Below, in pieces: positions 17,747 to 26,747 of a stretch of DNA of 64,000 nt. The DNA is taken from positions 1 to 64,000 of the forward strand of contig CAJXNH010000006.1 of assembly GCA_913057245.1 (NCBI GenBank), read 5' to 3'. The notes below the pieces were generated by a model. It saw only the letters and a program-made list of their open reading frames with translations. It did not search any database and was not told the origin of the DNA. Position 1 is the stretch's first letter, and the number at the start of each line of letters is the position of its first letter. Both the position numbers and the translations under genes were made by a program. The stretch comes from an uncultured Phaeodactylibacter sp. (GTDB lineage: Bacteria; Bacteroidota; Bacteroidia; Chitinophagales; Saprospiraceae).

Positions 17747-18865
17747 ATGACAAAGACCCTCCTGCCAATATTGCTCACCTTAATCGTTCTTGCCTCTTGT
17801 AGGAATCCCAAAACTCAGGAGGCAGCGGAACCCACACCACAACCCACCCGCGGCGTATGGCTGACCAACGTAGACAGCGATGCCCTCTTTTCCAAAGCCG
17901 GGCTGCAAGCCGCAGTAGAGCACTGTGCCCGCCTCGGCTTCAACACCATTTATACCGTCACCTGGAACCGGGGCTACACCCTCTACCCCAGCGCTGTTAT
18001 GGAGGAAGCCTTTGGTGTACCTATCGACCCGAAACTTGAGGGGCGTGACCCGCTACAGGAACTCATTGACCTCGCTCATGCTAAAAATATCCGCGTGGTG
18101 GCCTGGTTCGAATTTGGATTCGCCAGCTCTTATAAAGAAGCGGATGGGGGCTACCTGCTACGGCAAAAGCCCCATTGGGCCGCCCTGGACTCCGCCGGGC
18201 AAATCGTCTCCAAAAATGGGTTTCAATGGATGAACGCCTTCGACCCGGAGGTACAGGACTTCGTGCTGAGCCTGGTAAAAGAGGTAGTCGAAAAGTACGA
18301 TGTAGATGGTATTCAGGGCGACGACCGCCTGCCCGCTTTGCCCTCGCTGGCCGGCTACGACAGCCTCACGGTAGCCGCTTACCAGGCGGAGCACGATGGG
18401 CAGCACCCACCGATGAATTACAAAGATACCGCTTGGGTAAACTGGCGCGCCAACCGCCTCAACGACTTCATGGGCCAGATGAGCCAGGAACTTCGGGCAC
18501 AGGACAGCACGCTGACCCTGTCTTTCTCCCCCAGCATCTATCCCTGGAGCAAATTCGAATACCTCCAAGACTGGCCGACGTGGGTGGAAAACGGCTGGGT
18601 GGATGAAATCTGCCCGCAGGTCTACCGCTACGATATTGAAGCCTACCGCTCCGCCCTCGATGCCATCGTTCATAAACAGGTAACGCCGGAGCACCATCAT
18701 CTGCTGGCTCCGGGTATTCTGCTCAAAGTGGGGGACTACGTCGCTTCCGACACCCTGCTCCGGCAAATGGTGGACCACAACCGGTCGCTCGGATTGGAAG
18801 GTGAGGTCTTTTTCTTCTATGAAGGGCTGAAAAAGCAGGAGGCGTTTTTTGAGGAACTGTATTAG
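17747..18865 (+). CDS. GHL10 family glycosyl hydrolase-like lipoprotein (DUF187)
   Basis: The 372-aa product has a lipoprotein signal peptide (MTKTLLPILLTLIVLASC; lipidated Cys in LASC) and a TIM-barrel GHL10/DUF187 domain starting RGVWLTNVDSDAL. Other conserved pieces are GFNTIYTVTWNRG, VVAWFEFG, VDGIQGDDRLP and WVDEICPQVYRYD. E. coli DigH (YddW), a relative, cleaves denuded peptidoglycan glycan strands; the substrate here is not shown. The acidic residues in GIQGDDR and DEICPQ are plausible active-site positions. The start at ATG 17747 is fixed by the signal peptide and the promoter just upstream; the frame is open earlier through the structured repeat, but that extension is unlikely to be translated. 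It is convergent with the FAD oxidoreductase. Confidence 0.88.
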   Translation: MTKTLLPILLTLIVLASCRNPKTQEAAEPTPQPTRGVWLTNVDSDALFSKAGLQAAVEHCARLGFNTIYTVTWNRGYTLYPSAVMEEAFGVPIDPKLEGRDPLQELIDLAHAKNIRVVAWFEFGFASSYKEADGGYLLRQKPHWAALDSAGQIVSKNGFQWMNAFDPEVQDFVLSLVKEVVEKYDVDGIQGDDRLPALPSLAGYDSLTVAAYQAEHDGQHPPMNYKDTAWVNWRANRLNDFMGQMSQELRAQDSTLTLSFSPSIYPWSKFEYLQDWPTWVENGWVDEICPQVYRYDIEAYRSALDAIVHKQVTPEHHHLLAPGILLKVGDYVASDTLLRQMVDHNRSLGLEGEVFFFYEGLKKQEAFFEELY

Positions 18866-18893
18866 CCCCAGCCTGTGGCAGGCGGAGGCTAAT
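18861..18893. terminator. Possible bidirectional terminator between convergent genes
   Basis: ATTAGCC (18861-18867, containing the GHL10 stop codon) pairs with GGCTAAT (18887-18893); inside is a second hairpin GCCTG-TGG-CAGGC (18871-18883). The T-run is poor, so its strength is uncertain. Confidence 0.4.
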
Positions 18894-18897
18894 CGTT

Positions 18898-20793
18898 TTA
18901 CTCCTTCAGCACGCCTTCAAACGTAACCGGCAGCTGCTGAAAGGGGCTTATCAGTTCGTCCACTAACACGGTCCATTGCCGTCGGGTGATTGGGGCATCT
19001 GCTTCAGGCAGGTTGAGCCCGGCAGCCTGGCCCACTTCTGCCACAGCAGCTTCGAATGCATCGGGCTTTCCCCGCCAGGAAACCTCCAGCGACAGTGCCC
19101 CTGCCATTTGGACCAGAGCGGTTTTAGCCTGAGCTAAGGTGACGGGGTTCCCGCCTGTCTTTTCGTTCCATTCCACGCCCAGCCGGCTCAGCCCCTGCGC
19201 CAGGGCAGTGTCTGTCAGGATGGAGTCCGGGTAATACCAGGTCCGGTTGGCCCACTTGTAAGGCTCGCCCGTACCTACCAGCAGACCGGTAGCGCCGATC
19301 CGGTGAATGGCTTCAAAGTGGGGATCGCCGGGTTTTACATCGTAATACGGCATCAGGTAACCACCGGCCTCCAGCATGCCCTGCTGCACTTCGCGGACGG
19401 GCAAATCCGACACACTCAGCCCGCGCTGAGCGGCCATTGCAGCCATAAGGCCCGCCGCCTGCCCTACCTGCAGGATGACCGGCTGCAGCCGGGTGGAACC
19501 ATTGGCGATATTGGTAACCGAAATGGACTTATCAGCCATCAGCAGGTTGGGGACATCCTTAGCGACCAGGCTGCCTGCCGGGATGTTGAACGAAGGTACC
19601 ATTGGGAAGTCAATCTCCGGGGCATCCAGGTTTTTCTCATGATGGTGGTCGACCGGGTAATCCCCTACAGCGATACCCGTGCGGTAGAGGGGGGAGCCAC
19701 TCTCATAGGGGCTTTTGATGTGATTGATGGTGGTAAGCACCAACCCTTTGATGCGCCGGCCTTCACGGTGATAGGGCATTAGTGCCATACGGTCCTGAGT
19801 GGGGAATTCATCATCTGCAATGCCCAGGTTGGTATAGCCCAGCTCGTTCTGAAGGTAGTACACAAACTGCCGGGTTTGAAGCTTCGCCTGTTCATAAGCC
19901 GCTGCCCGTTCTTCTTCATCCATCTCCATCACATTCACATAATAATCATTGCCGATAATCGGCCAGTTGATCATGTATTTATTGTTGGGCAGCTTGCCGT
20001 AGTCCAGCATTTTATCGCACTCAATACGCTCCGGGTCATCGCAGCGCTTGCGGCAAAGGCAGAAGAACTCCTCCGGGTCGTACCCTTCGGGTGTTTCCAA
20101 AAGCGAAGCTTTGCCTTCTCCATAATCTTTAAGAATGGCTACGTAGGTCAGGTCCTGCACAATAGTATTCGCTTGTTCCGGCGCCATGCTTTCACCGGTT
20201 TCGGACCGGCTGTCCATGCCTACCCAAAAGTCCGCGCCGGCAGCTGCCGCCACATCTCCAAGATCAGTGCCATCCACCAGGATTTTGCCTTTCAAAACCT
20301 GTGTACTTCCGGATTCGGATATCGTACGGATGGCCCACAGGTCGCCGGAGCGCCAGACCGAATCCCACCTTGTAGACGGAAAAGGTGTCAGTAACGTCTC
20401 CTCTTGTATCATGGAGTCCAGTATAGCAGCCCCCACATGCGGCTCAAACTGTGTGTTGCTCACCCAGCCTGTGAATACCGCTTCCGGACCGCCGTAGTAG
20501 TCGTAGAGGGCAGACCGGAATTCCCCCCAAAGCCCTGCCGGCATTTCGTGGTTCCCATCGATGGCGCTCACCCCAGCGGAAGTCAGCATCCCACCGTACC
20601 AAGGCAGCGGATTGACCAGAGCCGTCTGAGCACCGGTTCGCGCAGCTTGAATCGCGGCGGCGGTGCCTCCTGTGCCTTCACCAACGACAAGCACATCGTA
20701 CACCGGATCAGTCACCGGGGCATCAGAGTGGGAACATCCCATCAGCAGGGAGACAAGACAAACGGTCAGGTAACAGGCCAAGTTTTTTTTCAT
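18898..20793 (-). CDS. FAD-dependent oxidoreductase lipoprotein (FAD_oxidored type)
   Basis: The 631-aa protein has a lipoprotein signal peptide (MKKNLACYLTVCLVSLLMGC) and an FAD-binding Rossmann start YDVLVVGEGTGGTAAAIQAA (GxGxxG variant), followed by PWYGGMLTSAGVSA. Later family-like segments are DGTDLGDVAAAAGADFW and GSTRLQPVILQVGQAAG, which closes the FAD site. The last 150 residues (HFEAIHRIGATGLLVG..., ITRRQWTVLVDEL) resemble SLH-like helical modules. Relatives occur in polysaccharide-utilisation loci, but their substrates are mostly undefined. ATG 20793 is preferred over an upstream extension because the signal peptide starts there. Its promoter region is shared with susC and contains a 24-bp palindrome. 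Confidence 0.85.
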   Translation of the reverse strand: MKKNLACYLTVCLVSLLMGCSHSDAPVTDPVYDVLVVGEGTGGTAAAIQAARTGAQTALVNPLPWYGGMLTSAGVSAIDGNHEMPAGLWGEFRSALYDYYGGPEAVFTGWVSNTQFEPHVGAAILDSMIQEETLLTPFPSTRWDSVWRSGDLWAIRTISESGSTQVLKGKILVDGTDLGDVAAAAGADFWVGMDSRSETGESMAPEQANTIVQDLTYVAILKDYGEGKASLLETPEGYDPEEFFCLCRKRCDDPERIECDKMLDYGKLPNNKYMINWPIIGNDYYVNVMEMDEEERAAAYEQAKLQTRQFVYYLQNELGYTNLGIADDEFPTQDRMALMPYHREGRRIKGLVLTTINHIKSPYESGSPLYRTGIAVGDYPVDHHHEKNLDAPEIDFPMVPSFNIPAGSLVAKDVPNLLMADKSISVTNIANGSTRLQPVILQVGQAAGLMAAMAAQRGLSVSDLPVREVQQGMLEAGGYLMPYYDVKPGDPHFEAIHRIGATGLLVGTGEPYKWANRTWYYPDSILTDTALAQGLSRLGVEWNEKTGGNPVTLAQAKTALVQMAGALSLEVSWRGKPDAFEAAVAEVGQAAGLNLPEADAPITRRQWTVLVDELISPFQQLPVTFEGVLKE

Positions 20794-21282
20794 TTTATTT
20801 AATTGTTTTTTTTGATAAAAGGGATGCTGCAGTTTTGGCTCAACCGGAAGCCTAAAAAAGCCCGGTTTGCTGTATTTCCCGCACAAGCAGGCACAAACAG
20901 GCAGATTCCGGCAACAACCAGCAACTGCTTTACTGCATATCTAAAATTGTGTGCGCACACAATTTTCTCAAATTTATTGTGCGAATCTAACAATTATGCA
21001 TAAATTAGTCCCCGGAAAGCGATAAAATAGGGCAGGAAGCAAAATTGCCAATAGGAAATTCCAGCTTTTTGACCCACCTGTAAAATGCAAATCTGAAACA
21101 GGCAAAAAACGGCGGTTAATAGATTTAGCCTTTAGTTTTCCTGCCTTCCCATTGAACATTACCTATCCGGCATGACCGGTGGGTTTGCTATTTGGTATCC
21201 CCAAAGTCATGAGAACGCGACTATATCATCAACTAAGCCTTGTAACCAATTTTCATGATTGTGATCAACAAAATTCAAAACA
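20794..21282. promoter_or_regulatory. 489-bp divergent regulatory region between oxidoreductase and susC
   Basis: No convincing gene. It holds the start-proximal sequences of two divergent genes and a perfect palindrome (20943-20966). No exact TAnnTTTG box was found for either gene, so both may use diverged promoters or an alternative sigma factor. The stretch is AT-richer than its flanks around 20930-21000. Confidence 0.6.
20943..20966. promoter_or_regulatory. 24-bp perfect palindrome, probable transcription-factor operator
   Basis: Half-site AAAATTGTGTGC followed directly by its exact reverse complement, with a central CG. Such CG-centred palindromes are typical of LacI-family operators, though GntR-type binding cannot be excluded. 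A partial second copy, ATTGTGCGAAT, lies at 20976-20986. It is 150 bp from the oxidoreductase start and 317 bp from susC. No LacI or GntR gene is in the window. Confidence 0.65.
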
Positions 21283-24200
21283 ATGAGTAAAAAACTACTA
21301 ACGACCCTATGCTTTGCCATGCTGCTGGCGTTCCCGTTGGTGGCACAGCAGACCGTCACGGGTACGGTCACCTCTGATGGTGAGTCCCTGATCGGGGTGA
21401 ACATCATCGAGAAAGGAACCTCAAACGGGGTGCTAACCGATTTGGACGGCAACTACTCCATTAAAGTTGGAGAAGATGCCACTTTGGTGTTCAGCTACAC
21501 CGGCTACGAGACACAGGAAGTGGCGGTGGGCAGTCAAACCAAGATTGATGTACAACTCTCTGCGGGTGTTAACCTGGACGAGGTGGTTGTCACGGCCTTA
21601 GGTATTCAAAAGGAAAAGAAGGCACTGACCTACTCCGTTTCTGAGGTAGATCCTGCTGGGTTTGCTGAAGCACGTGAAATGAACGTAGTCAACTCCCTTT
21701 CCGGAAAAGTAGCAGGTGTGAACGTTTCCACTACAGCAACAGGTGCTGCAGGTTCTTCCCGGGTAGTCATCCGGGGTAACAACTCGCTTTCCGGCACCAA
21801 CCAGCCTCTTTATGTTGTAGATGGAATTCCCATCGATAACACCAACCTTGGCTCTGCCGGTATGTGGGGTGGTTCTGATGGAGGCGATGGTATCTCTTCT
21901 ATCAACCCCGAGGATATTGAGAGCATTTCTGTTCTAAAGGGTGCATCTGCAGCCGCTCTTTACGGTTATCGCTCTGCAAACGGTGTTGTTCTTATTAACA
22001 CTAAAAGCGGTAGCAAACGTAAGGGCATTGGTGTAGAATTCAATACCAGCGTCCGGACAGAATCTCTTATCAATACTTATGATTTCCAGCGGGAATATGG
22101 TCATGGCCGTAACGGTACCGCTCCAACCACTGTCGATCAGGCACTGGAAGAGCAGCTCTATGCATGGGGTGAGCCTTTGGATGGCAACCGTAATGTCATG
22201 CAGTTTGATGGCGTCGAGCGTCCATATGGAGATGCGGGTGATAACATCGGCCGTTTCTACGAAACCGGATTGACGTTTATCAACACCCTGACGTTGACAG
22301 GTGGTTCTGATAAAGTAAACTTCCGTTTTTCTGCTTCTAACCTGGACAACAGCGACATCATGCCTAATTCAGGTCTGACGCGCCGTAACTTCTCTTTGCG
22401 GACAAACGCGCAGCTGAGCGACCGTCTGAGCGCTACGGTTTCTGCCATGTACGTGAGCGAACTGGCAGACAACCGCCCTCGTTTGTCTGACTCCCCGGGT
22501 AACGCCAACTACACGGCTTGGTCACTTCCTGCCACTATCAACGTGGAAACGCTTGAAGGAGACCCTGACAAACTTGGTGCAGGTGCAGATGGAACAGAGC
22601 TGCAATTCAACGACAACGTATTCGTAACCAACCCATACTGGGCGGCACATCAGTTTGACAACGATAGCAAAAAAGACCGCCTGATGGGTAAGGTCCAGCT
22701 ACGATATGACATTGTTGGCGGACTATACGCCCGTGGCCGTATGGGTCTCGACCGTTTCACCAACCGTACCCGTAACCTGACTCCTTATGGTACAGCTTAC
22801 AGCCCTCGCGGTCAGCTGTCTGAAGGACAGCGTGAAGTACAGGAATTGAACACAGAACTTTTATTAGGTTACGATCAAGACCTGACAGATAACATTACCC
22901 TGAGCCTTTTTGCAGGTGGTAACCAACAGCGAAACTTCTCTGAGTCAATCGGCGGATCAGGAAACAACTTTAATATTCCATTCCTCCATGCCATTGGCAA
23001 CTTGCAAAACCAGTCTGTGAACTACGGTTTCAGCGAATGGCAGGTCAACTCTCTGTTTGGTTCTGCTGAGGTAGGTCTGATGCGTGCTATTTATTTGAAT
23101 GGTACTTATCGTAACGACTGGTTCTCTACGCTAACTTCACCGGTTGAAGGTGCTGAAGGGGACAACAATCAGGGTTATTACTCTGCAGGTGTGAGCGCAG
23201 TGCTTTCTGACCTGCTGGTAATGCCACGTACGATTGACTTCCTAAAGCTTCGTGCGTCTTACGCTACTGGTTCTGGTCCTGGTGTGGCGGCTTCTCCGTA
23301 CCAACTGAACCTGACTTACGGTATCTTTGGTCAAGGTCACCTGGGACAGGCACTTGGTGGTATCACCAATGGATCTATTCCTAACTCCAACCTGATTCCA
23401 CTCCTGACTAAGGAAATTGAATTTGGTTTGGACATGCGTATGTTTACAGGGCGCCTTGGAATTGATCTGACTTACTATGACCGTACGACAGAAAACGATA
23501 TCATCAGCGCTGCCGTATCTTCTACTTCCGGCTTTGGATCCAAGATTGTCAACCTGGGCGAGATGAGCAACAAGGGTATTGAGTTATTGGTGACTGGTAC
23601 GCCTATCAAGACACAAGACTTTAGCTGGGATATCAACCTGAATTACGCATACAATGACAATCAGGTAATAAGCCTGCTGGATCCTGAGAATGATGAAGAG
23701 AGTATTCGAGGTGGTGAAAGCCGGACTCGTTCTGCATACATTGAGCACGTTGAAGGTTTGCCATACAGCCAGGTAGCTGGTTTTGCATACGTTCGCGATG
23801 AGGCAGGCGAAATCGTCCTTGACGACAACGGTCTTCCTCAACAAGGTGAGTTTACGCACTTTGGTACAGGTGTAGCACCAACAATGGTTGGTTTCGGTAG
23901 CACATTCCGCTACAAAAACTTCAGCCTGAACTTTCTGATTGACTCCCGCTGGGGCGGTAAGATCTATTCTGCTACCAACGCTTTTGCCTATCTGCGTGGT
24001 CTGCACAAGGAAACGCTGGAAGGACGTGAAACAGGTATTGGCTCTATTCCTGCAGAAGAAGTGGAAGACTACTACGGCCGTATTTACAGCATCACGGAGC
24101 AGTTTGTTTATGATGCTGATTACATCAAGCTTCGTCAGATTCAGTTTACCTACAACTTGCCATCCAGTGTAATTGCAAACCTGCCGATCAGCGGTTTGAA

Positions 24201-24357
24201 CATTGGTATTGGTGCACGTAACGTTGGGATTCTGTACAGTGCTGCAGACAACATTGATCCGGAATCTACATACAACGTAGGCAATGCACAAGGTCTTGAA
24301 ATGTTTGGTGTGCCGGCAACGCGCTCCGTTCAGTTCAACCTGGGTGTCCGTTTCTAA
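21283..24357 (+). CDS. SusC/RagA-family TonB-linked outer membrane protein
   Basis: TonB-dependent outer-membrane importer of 1024 aa. Signal peptide MSKKLLTTLCFAMLLAFPLVAQQ; a carboxypeptidase-regulatory-like beta domain (about 23-95: GTVTSDGESLIGVNI, LTDLDGNYSI, FSYTGYE); the linker VVVTALGIQKEKKALTYSV; then plug domain (about 115-240, with LYVVDGIPID and AALYGYRSANGVVLI) and a C-terminal beta-barrel ending in VQFNLGVRF with a terminal Phe. It pairs with the SusD lipoprotein encoded 36 bp downstream, which caps the barrel and delivers ligand. The ligand may be a glycan or peptide and is not predictable. Codon use (GGT, CGT, GCT, TCT) differs sharply from the GGC/CGG/GCC-rich neighbours, as expected for very highly expressed genes, though transfer is possible. 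Confidence 0.95.
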   Translation: MSKKLLTTLCFAMLLAFPLVAQQTVTGTVTSDGESLIGVNIIEKGTSNGVLTDLDGNYSIKVGEDATLVFSYTGYETQEVAVGSQTKIDVQLSAGVNLDEVVVTALGIQKEKKALTYSVSEVDPAGFAEAREMNVVNSLSGKVAGVNVSTTATGAAGSSRVVIRGNNSLSGTNQPLYVVDGIPIDNTNLGSAGMWGGSDGGDGISSINPEDIESISVLKGASAAALYGYRSANGVVLINTKSGSKRKGIGVEFNTSVRTESLINTYDFQREYGHGRNGTAPTTVDQALEEQLYAWGEPLDGNRNVMQFDGVERPYGDAGDNIGRFYETGLTFINTLTLTGGSDKVNFRFSASNLDNSDIMPNSGLTRRNFSLRTNAQLSDRLSATVSAMYVSELADNRPRLSDSPGNANYTAWSLPATINVETLEGDPDKLGAGADGTELQFNDNVFVTNPYWAAHQFDNDSKKDRLMGKVQLRYDIVGGLYARGRMGLDRFTNRTRNLTPYGTAYSPRGQLSEGQREVQELNTELLLGYDQDLTDNITLSLFAGGNQQRNFSESIGGSGNNFNIPFLHAIGNLQNQSVNYGFSEWQVNSLFGSAEVGLMRAIYLNGTYRNDWFSTLTSPVEGAEGDNNQGYYSAGVSAVLSDLLVMPRTIDFLKLRASYATGSGPGVAASPYQLNLTYGIFGQGHLGQALGGITNGSIPNSNLIPLLTKEIEFGLDMRMFTGRLGIDLTYYDRTTENDIISAAVSSTSGFGSKIVNLGEMSNKGIELLVTGTPIKTQDFSWDINLNYAYNDNQVISLLDPENDEESIRGGESRTRSAYIEHVEGLPYSQVAGFAYVRDEAGEIVLDDNGLPQQGEFTHFGTGVAPTMVGFGSTFRYKNFSLNFLIDSRWGGKIYSATNAFAYLRGLHKETLEGRETGIGSIPAEEVEDYYGRIYSITEQFVYDADYIKLRQIQFTYNLPSSVIANLPISGLNIGIGARNVGILYSAADNIDPESTYNVGNAQGLEMFGVPATRSVQFNLGVRF

Positions 24358-24393
24358 GCATTAATCCTCTGTTCATTGACAAAACTTTTTAAA

Positions 24394-25908
24394 ATGAAAC
24401 AACTTTTCAGAAATATAACCCTTGTGGCGGTGGCATTGATGCTAACGACCACAGCCTGTGATGACGGCTTTGCGGAGTTGAACACCAACCCCAACGCGGC
24501 CATCGAGATTAACCCTAATTTCCAGTTCTCCTGGATTCAATTGCGTACTTCAGGAGAGCGTTATGAGAACTGGCGGGCAGTTTTGATTTATTCTTCCACC
24601 ATGATGCAGCACCTGGCAACGACCTGTGGCTACTGGTCTGGTGATAAGTATTTCTACAATGCAGGCTATTCTTCCTCACTCTTCGATCGTCAGTATACGC
24701 AGGCAGTAAAGGATATTCAGGACCTTATTGCAACCCTGGAGTCTGGTGCAGCTGGTGACCAAACGATGCTGGGCATGGCTCGCATCTGGCGTACGGTGAT
24801 TTTCCACCGCCTTACGGATATTTACGGTGACATCCCTTACTCTGAAGCTGGAAAAGGCTTTATCGAAGGTATTGATTTCCCGGTATTCGACTCTCAGGAG
24901 TTTATCTACAAGGATATGCTCAAGGAACTGGAAGAAGGTATTGCTCAAATCAGCGACGAAGGTGGTTTTGGCTCTGCAGATTTCCTCTACGGAGGTGACC
25001 CTGCTAAATGGCGCCGCTTTGGCTACTCTATGATGCTCCGCCTCGGTATGCGGATGTCTGAAGTTGACCCTGCGGAAGCACAGAAGTGGGTAGAGAAAGC
25101 CATTCAGGGCGGCACACTGCAGCCTGGTGAAGATGCTTTCATTGAGCACACCAACGGACCGGAAGGTATTAACCGCAACGGTATCGGTGAAGTCCTTGAC
25201 CTGACTAACGGTTCTGCCGGTGAGGGTTGCCCACGCCTGAGCGCAACTTTCGTCAACTGGATGAAAGACCACAACGACCCTCGTCTGGACATTATCGGCA
25301 CACTGCCTGTAAATGGTACCGAGCACAATGGTATGCCTAACGGACTGGACACCGAGACGCTGTTGGACAACCCAACCGGAACTTCTGCAGATGATTTCAG
25401 TACGGTCAATCAGGCTATCGTTAAGGTTTCTTCTCCTATGATGTTCCTTACTGTTGCCGAGTCTGAACTGTTGCTGGCGGAAGCGGCTGTACGTGGCTGG
25501 CATTCCGGAAGCGCACAACAGCATTACGAAAATGGTATCCGCGCTGCTATGAAGAACTGGGAGCGCTTCGATGCTTCTATCGTAGTAGAGGATGCTGTAA
25601 TCGATCAGTACCTTGCTGATAACCCATTTGATGAGGCCAATGCCATGCAGCAAATCGGTGAGCAGTACTGGGCCGCTACTTTCCTGAATGAGTATGAGAC
25701 TTTCTCTAACTGGCGTCGTACAGGGTATCCTGAACTGACTCCGGTTGACTACCCGAACAACGTTACAGGGGGTACTATACCGGTACGTCTTGTACTGCCT
25801 CAGGGTGAGCTGGGCGTTAATCCTAATATGCAGGAGGCACTGAACCGGCAAAGTCTGGGAACAAGCTTCCCTGATCACTTCACCGTACCGGTTTGGTGGG
25901 ACAAGTAA
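24394..25908 (+). CDS. SusD/RagB-family nutrient-binding outer membrane lipoprotein
   Basis: Surface lipoprotein of 504 aa that binds substrate and closes the partner SusC channel. The lipobox is LTTTAC in the N-terminal signal (MKQLFRNITLVAVALMLTTTAC). The mature protein is helical with SusD-like segments such as RIWRTVIFHRLTDIYGDIPY and FLTVAESELLLAEAAVRGW; the family resemblance is to the SusD-like group with TPR-like helices. ATG 24394 gives a clean signal peptide; a TTG 18 bases upstream would lengthen it needlessly. It lies 36 bp after susC, clearly one operon, with a terminator at 25961-25993. It shares the distinctive codon use of susC. Confidence 0.93.
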   Translation: MKQLFRNITLVAVALMLTTTACDDGFAELNTNPNAAIEINPNFQFSWIQLRTSGERYENWRAVLIYSSTMMQHLATTCGYWSGDKYFYNAGYSSSLFDRQYTQAVKDIQDLIATLESGAAGDQTMLGMARIWRTVIFHRLTDIYGDIPYSEAGKGFIEGIDFPVFDSQEFIYKDMLKELEEGIAQISDEGGFGSADFLYGGDPAKWRRFGYSMMLRLGMRMSEVDPAEAQKWVEKAIQGGTLQPGEDAFIEHTNGPEGINRNGIGEVLDLTNGSAGEGCPRLSATFVNWMKDHNDPRLDIIGTLPVNGTEHNGMPNGLDTETLLDNPTGTSADDFSTVNQAIVKVSSPMMFLTVAESELLLAEAAVRGWHSGSAQQHYENGIRAAMKNWERFDASIVVEDAVIDQYLADNPFDEANAMQQIGEQYWAATFLNEYETFSNWRRTGYPELTPVDYPNNVTGGTIPVRLVLPQGELGVNPNMQEALNRQSLGTSFPDHFTVPVWWDK

Positions 25909-25935
25909 ATTTGATGATGAATTAAGGAGTTATAC

Positions 25936-25953
25936 CAGCCTGTCTTCAGGCTG
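25936..25953 (+). repeat. Small hairpin after susD
   Basis: CAGCCTG / CAGGCTG 7-bp perfect stem with a TCTT loop, just before the susD terminator. It may stabilise the 3' end of the susCD mRNA. Confidence 0.5.
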
Positions 25954-25960
25954 AACGAGG

Positions 25961-25993
25961 GCCCTGCTGTTCGAATGAGCGGCAGGGCTTTTT
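25961..25993 (+). terminator. Rho-independent terminator of susC-susD
   Basis: Stem GCCCTGC (25961-25967) / GCAGGGC (25982-25988), extendable to 11 bp with two G-U pairs, followed by TTTTT (25989-25993). Confidence 0.8.
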
Positions 25994-26021
25994 GTTAGAC
26001 CCAACGCATCAAGTCTATTGA

Positions 26022-26651
26022 TTACAGCTCACCTACAATCTTCCGCCCGTGGTATTCGCTGCCGCCTAAGGCTTGGTGGAATTGCTGAAGATTGGTATTC
26101 GTAACGCTGCCTGCCGCGATGACAGTTATTTCTGGCGCAGCACACTCCAACAGCCTGTGGAGCTGACTCAGCCCTGCCTGTGCCGTAGGGGCACCACCTG
26201 AGGTCAGGATGTACTTCAGATTTGGAATAGCTTTGAGCTGCCCGACAGCGGCTTCCATGTCGGGTACCTCATCAATGGCTTTGTGGAAGGTGACAGGCCG
26301 GCCCTCCATTGCTTCGCACAGGGTGGTGAGCAAGGGGAGGTCTATCTGATGCTGAGGCGTAAGGGTGCCAATAACGAACTCCGGTACGCCCAAATCGAGA
26401 AACCGGGCAATGCTGGCTTTCATTTGTGCCACTTCAGTTCCGGTGTAGACGAAGTGGCCGCCCCGGGGCCGGATCATAACTTTTACGGGTATTTGCACCT
26501 GCTTCAATACCTCCTTTACCAGCTGCCAGTCGGGCGTGGTCCCGCCGAGGTCCAACCGGGCACAAAGTTCTAACCGGTCGGCACCCAGCGCCTCAGCGCG
26601 GCGGCACTGCTCCAGGGTTTCTACACAGGCTTCACGGATGATTCCTTCCAT
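26022..26651 (-). CDS. cutC: CutC family copper homeostasis protein
   Basis: TIM-barrel protein of the CutC family, 209 aa. Recognisable segments are the first strand and loop EACVETLEQCRRAEALGADRLELCARL, then MIRPRGGHFVYT, FHKAIDEVPD, ILTSGGAPTAQAG and VIAAGSVTNTN. It is slightly shorter than the usual 240 aa because the C-terminal helix is trimmed. CutC has been linked to copper tolerance, but its biochemical activity is not settled, so the name indicates family only. It is cytoplasmic, with no signal peptide. It is divergent from osmC with a 96-bp gap. Confidence 0.92.
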   Translation of the reverse strand: MEGIIREACVETLEQCRRAEALGADRLELCARLDLGGTTPDWQLVKEVLKQVQIPVKVMIRPRGGHFVYTGTEVAQMKASIARFLDLGVPEFVIGTLTPQHQIDLPLLTTLCEAMEGRPVTFHKAIDEVPDMEAAVGQLKAIPNLKYILTSGGAPTAQAGLSQLHRLLECAAPEITVIAAGSVTNTNLQQFHQALGGSEYHGRKIVGEL

Positions 26652-26747
26652 GTTTCGTCATTTTATCCTGCAAAGAACGAAAATCCCTTCCCCTTTTGCC
26701 AACCAATCCGGATATTACAGCCTTACTTGTAGTAAACAAAATACAAC

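Noticed and set aside
18158-18778. 206-codon minus-strand open frame opposite the GHL10 gene
   Set aside because: Shadow of a clear GHL10 barrel; no motif.
23584-24291. 235-codon minus-strand open frame opposite susC
   Set aside because: Inside the SusC barrel region with no independent support.
24676-25878. 400-codon minus-strand open frame opposite susD
   Set aside because: No signal peptide or motif and lies inside a recognisable SusD gene.
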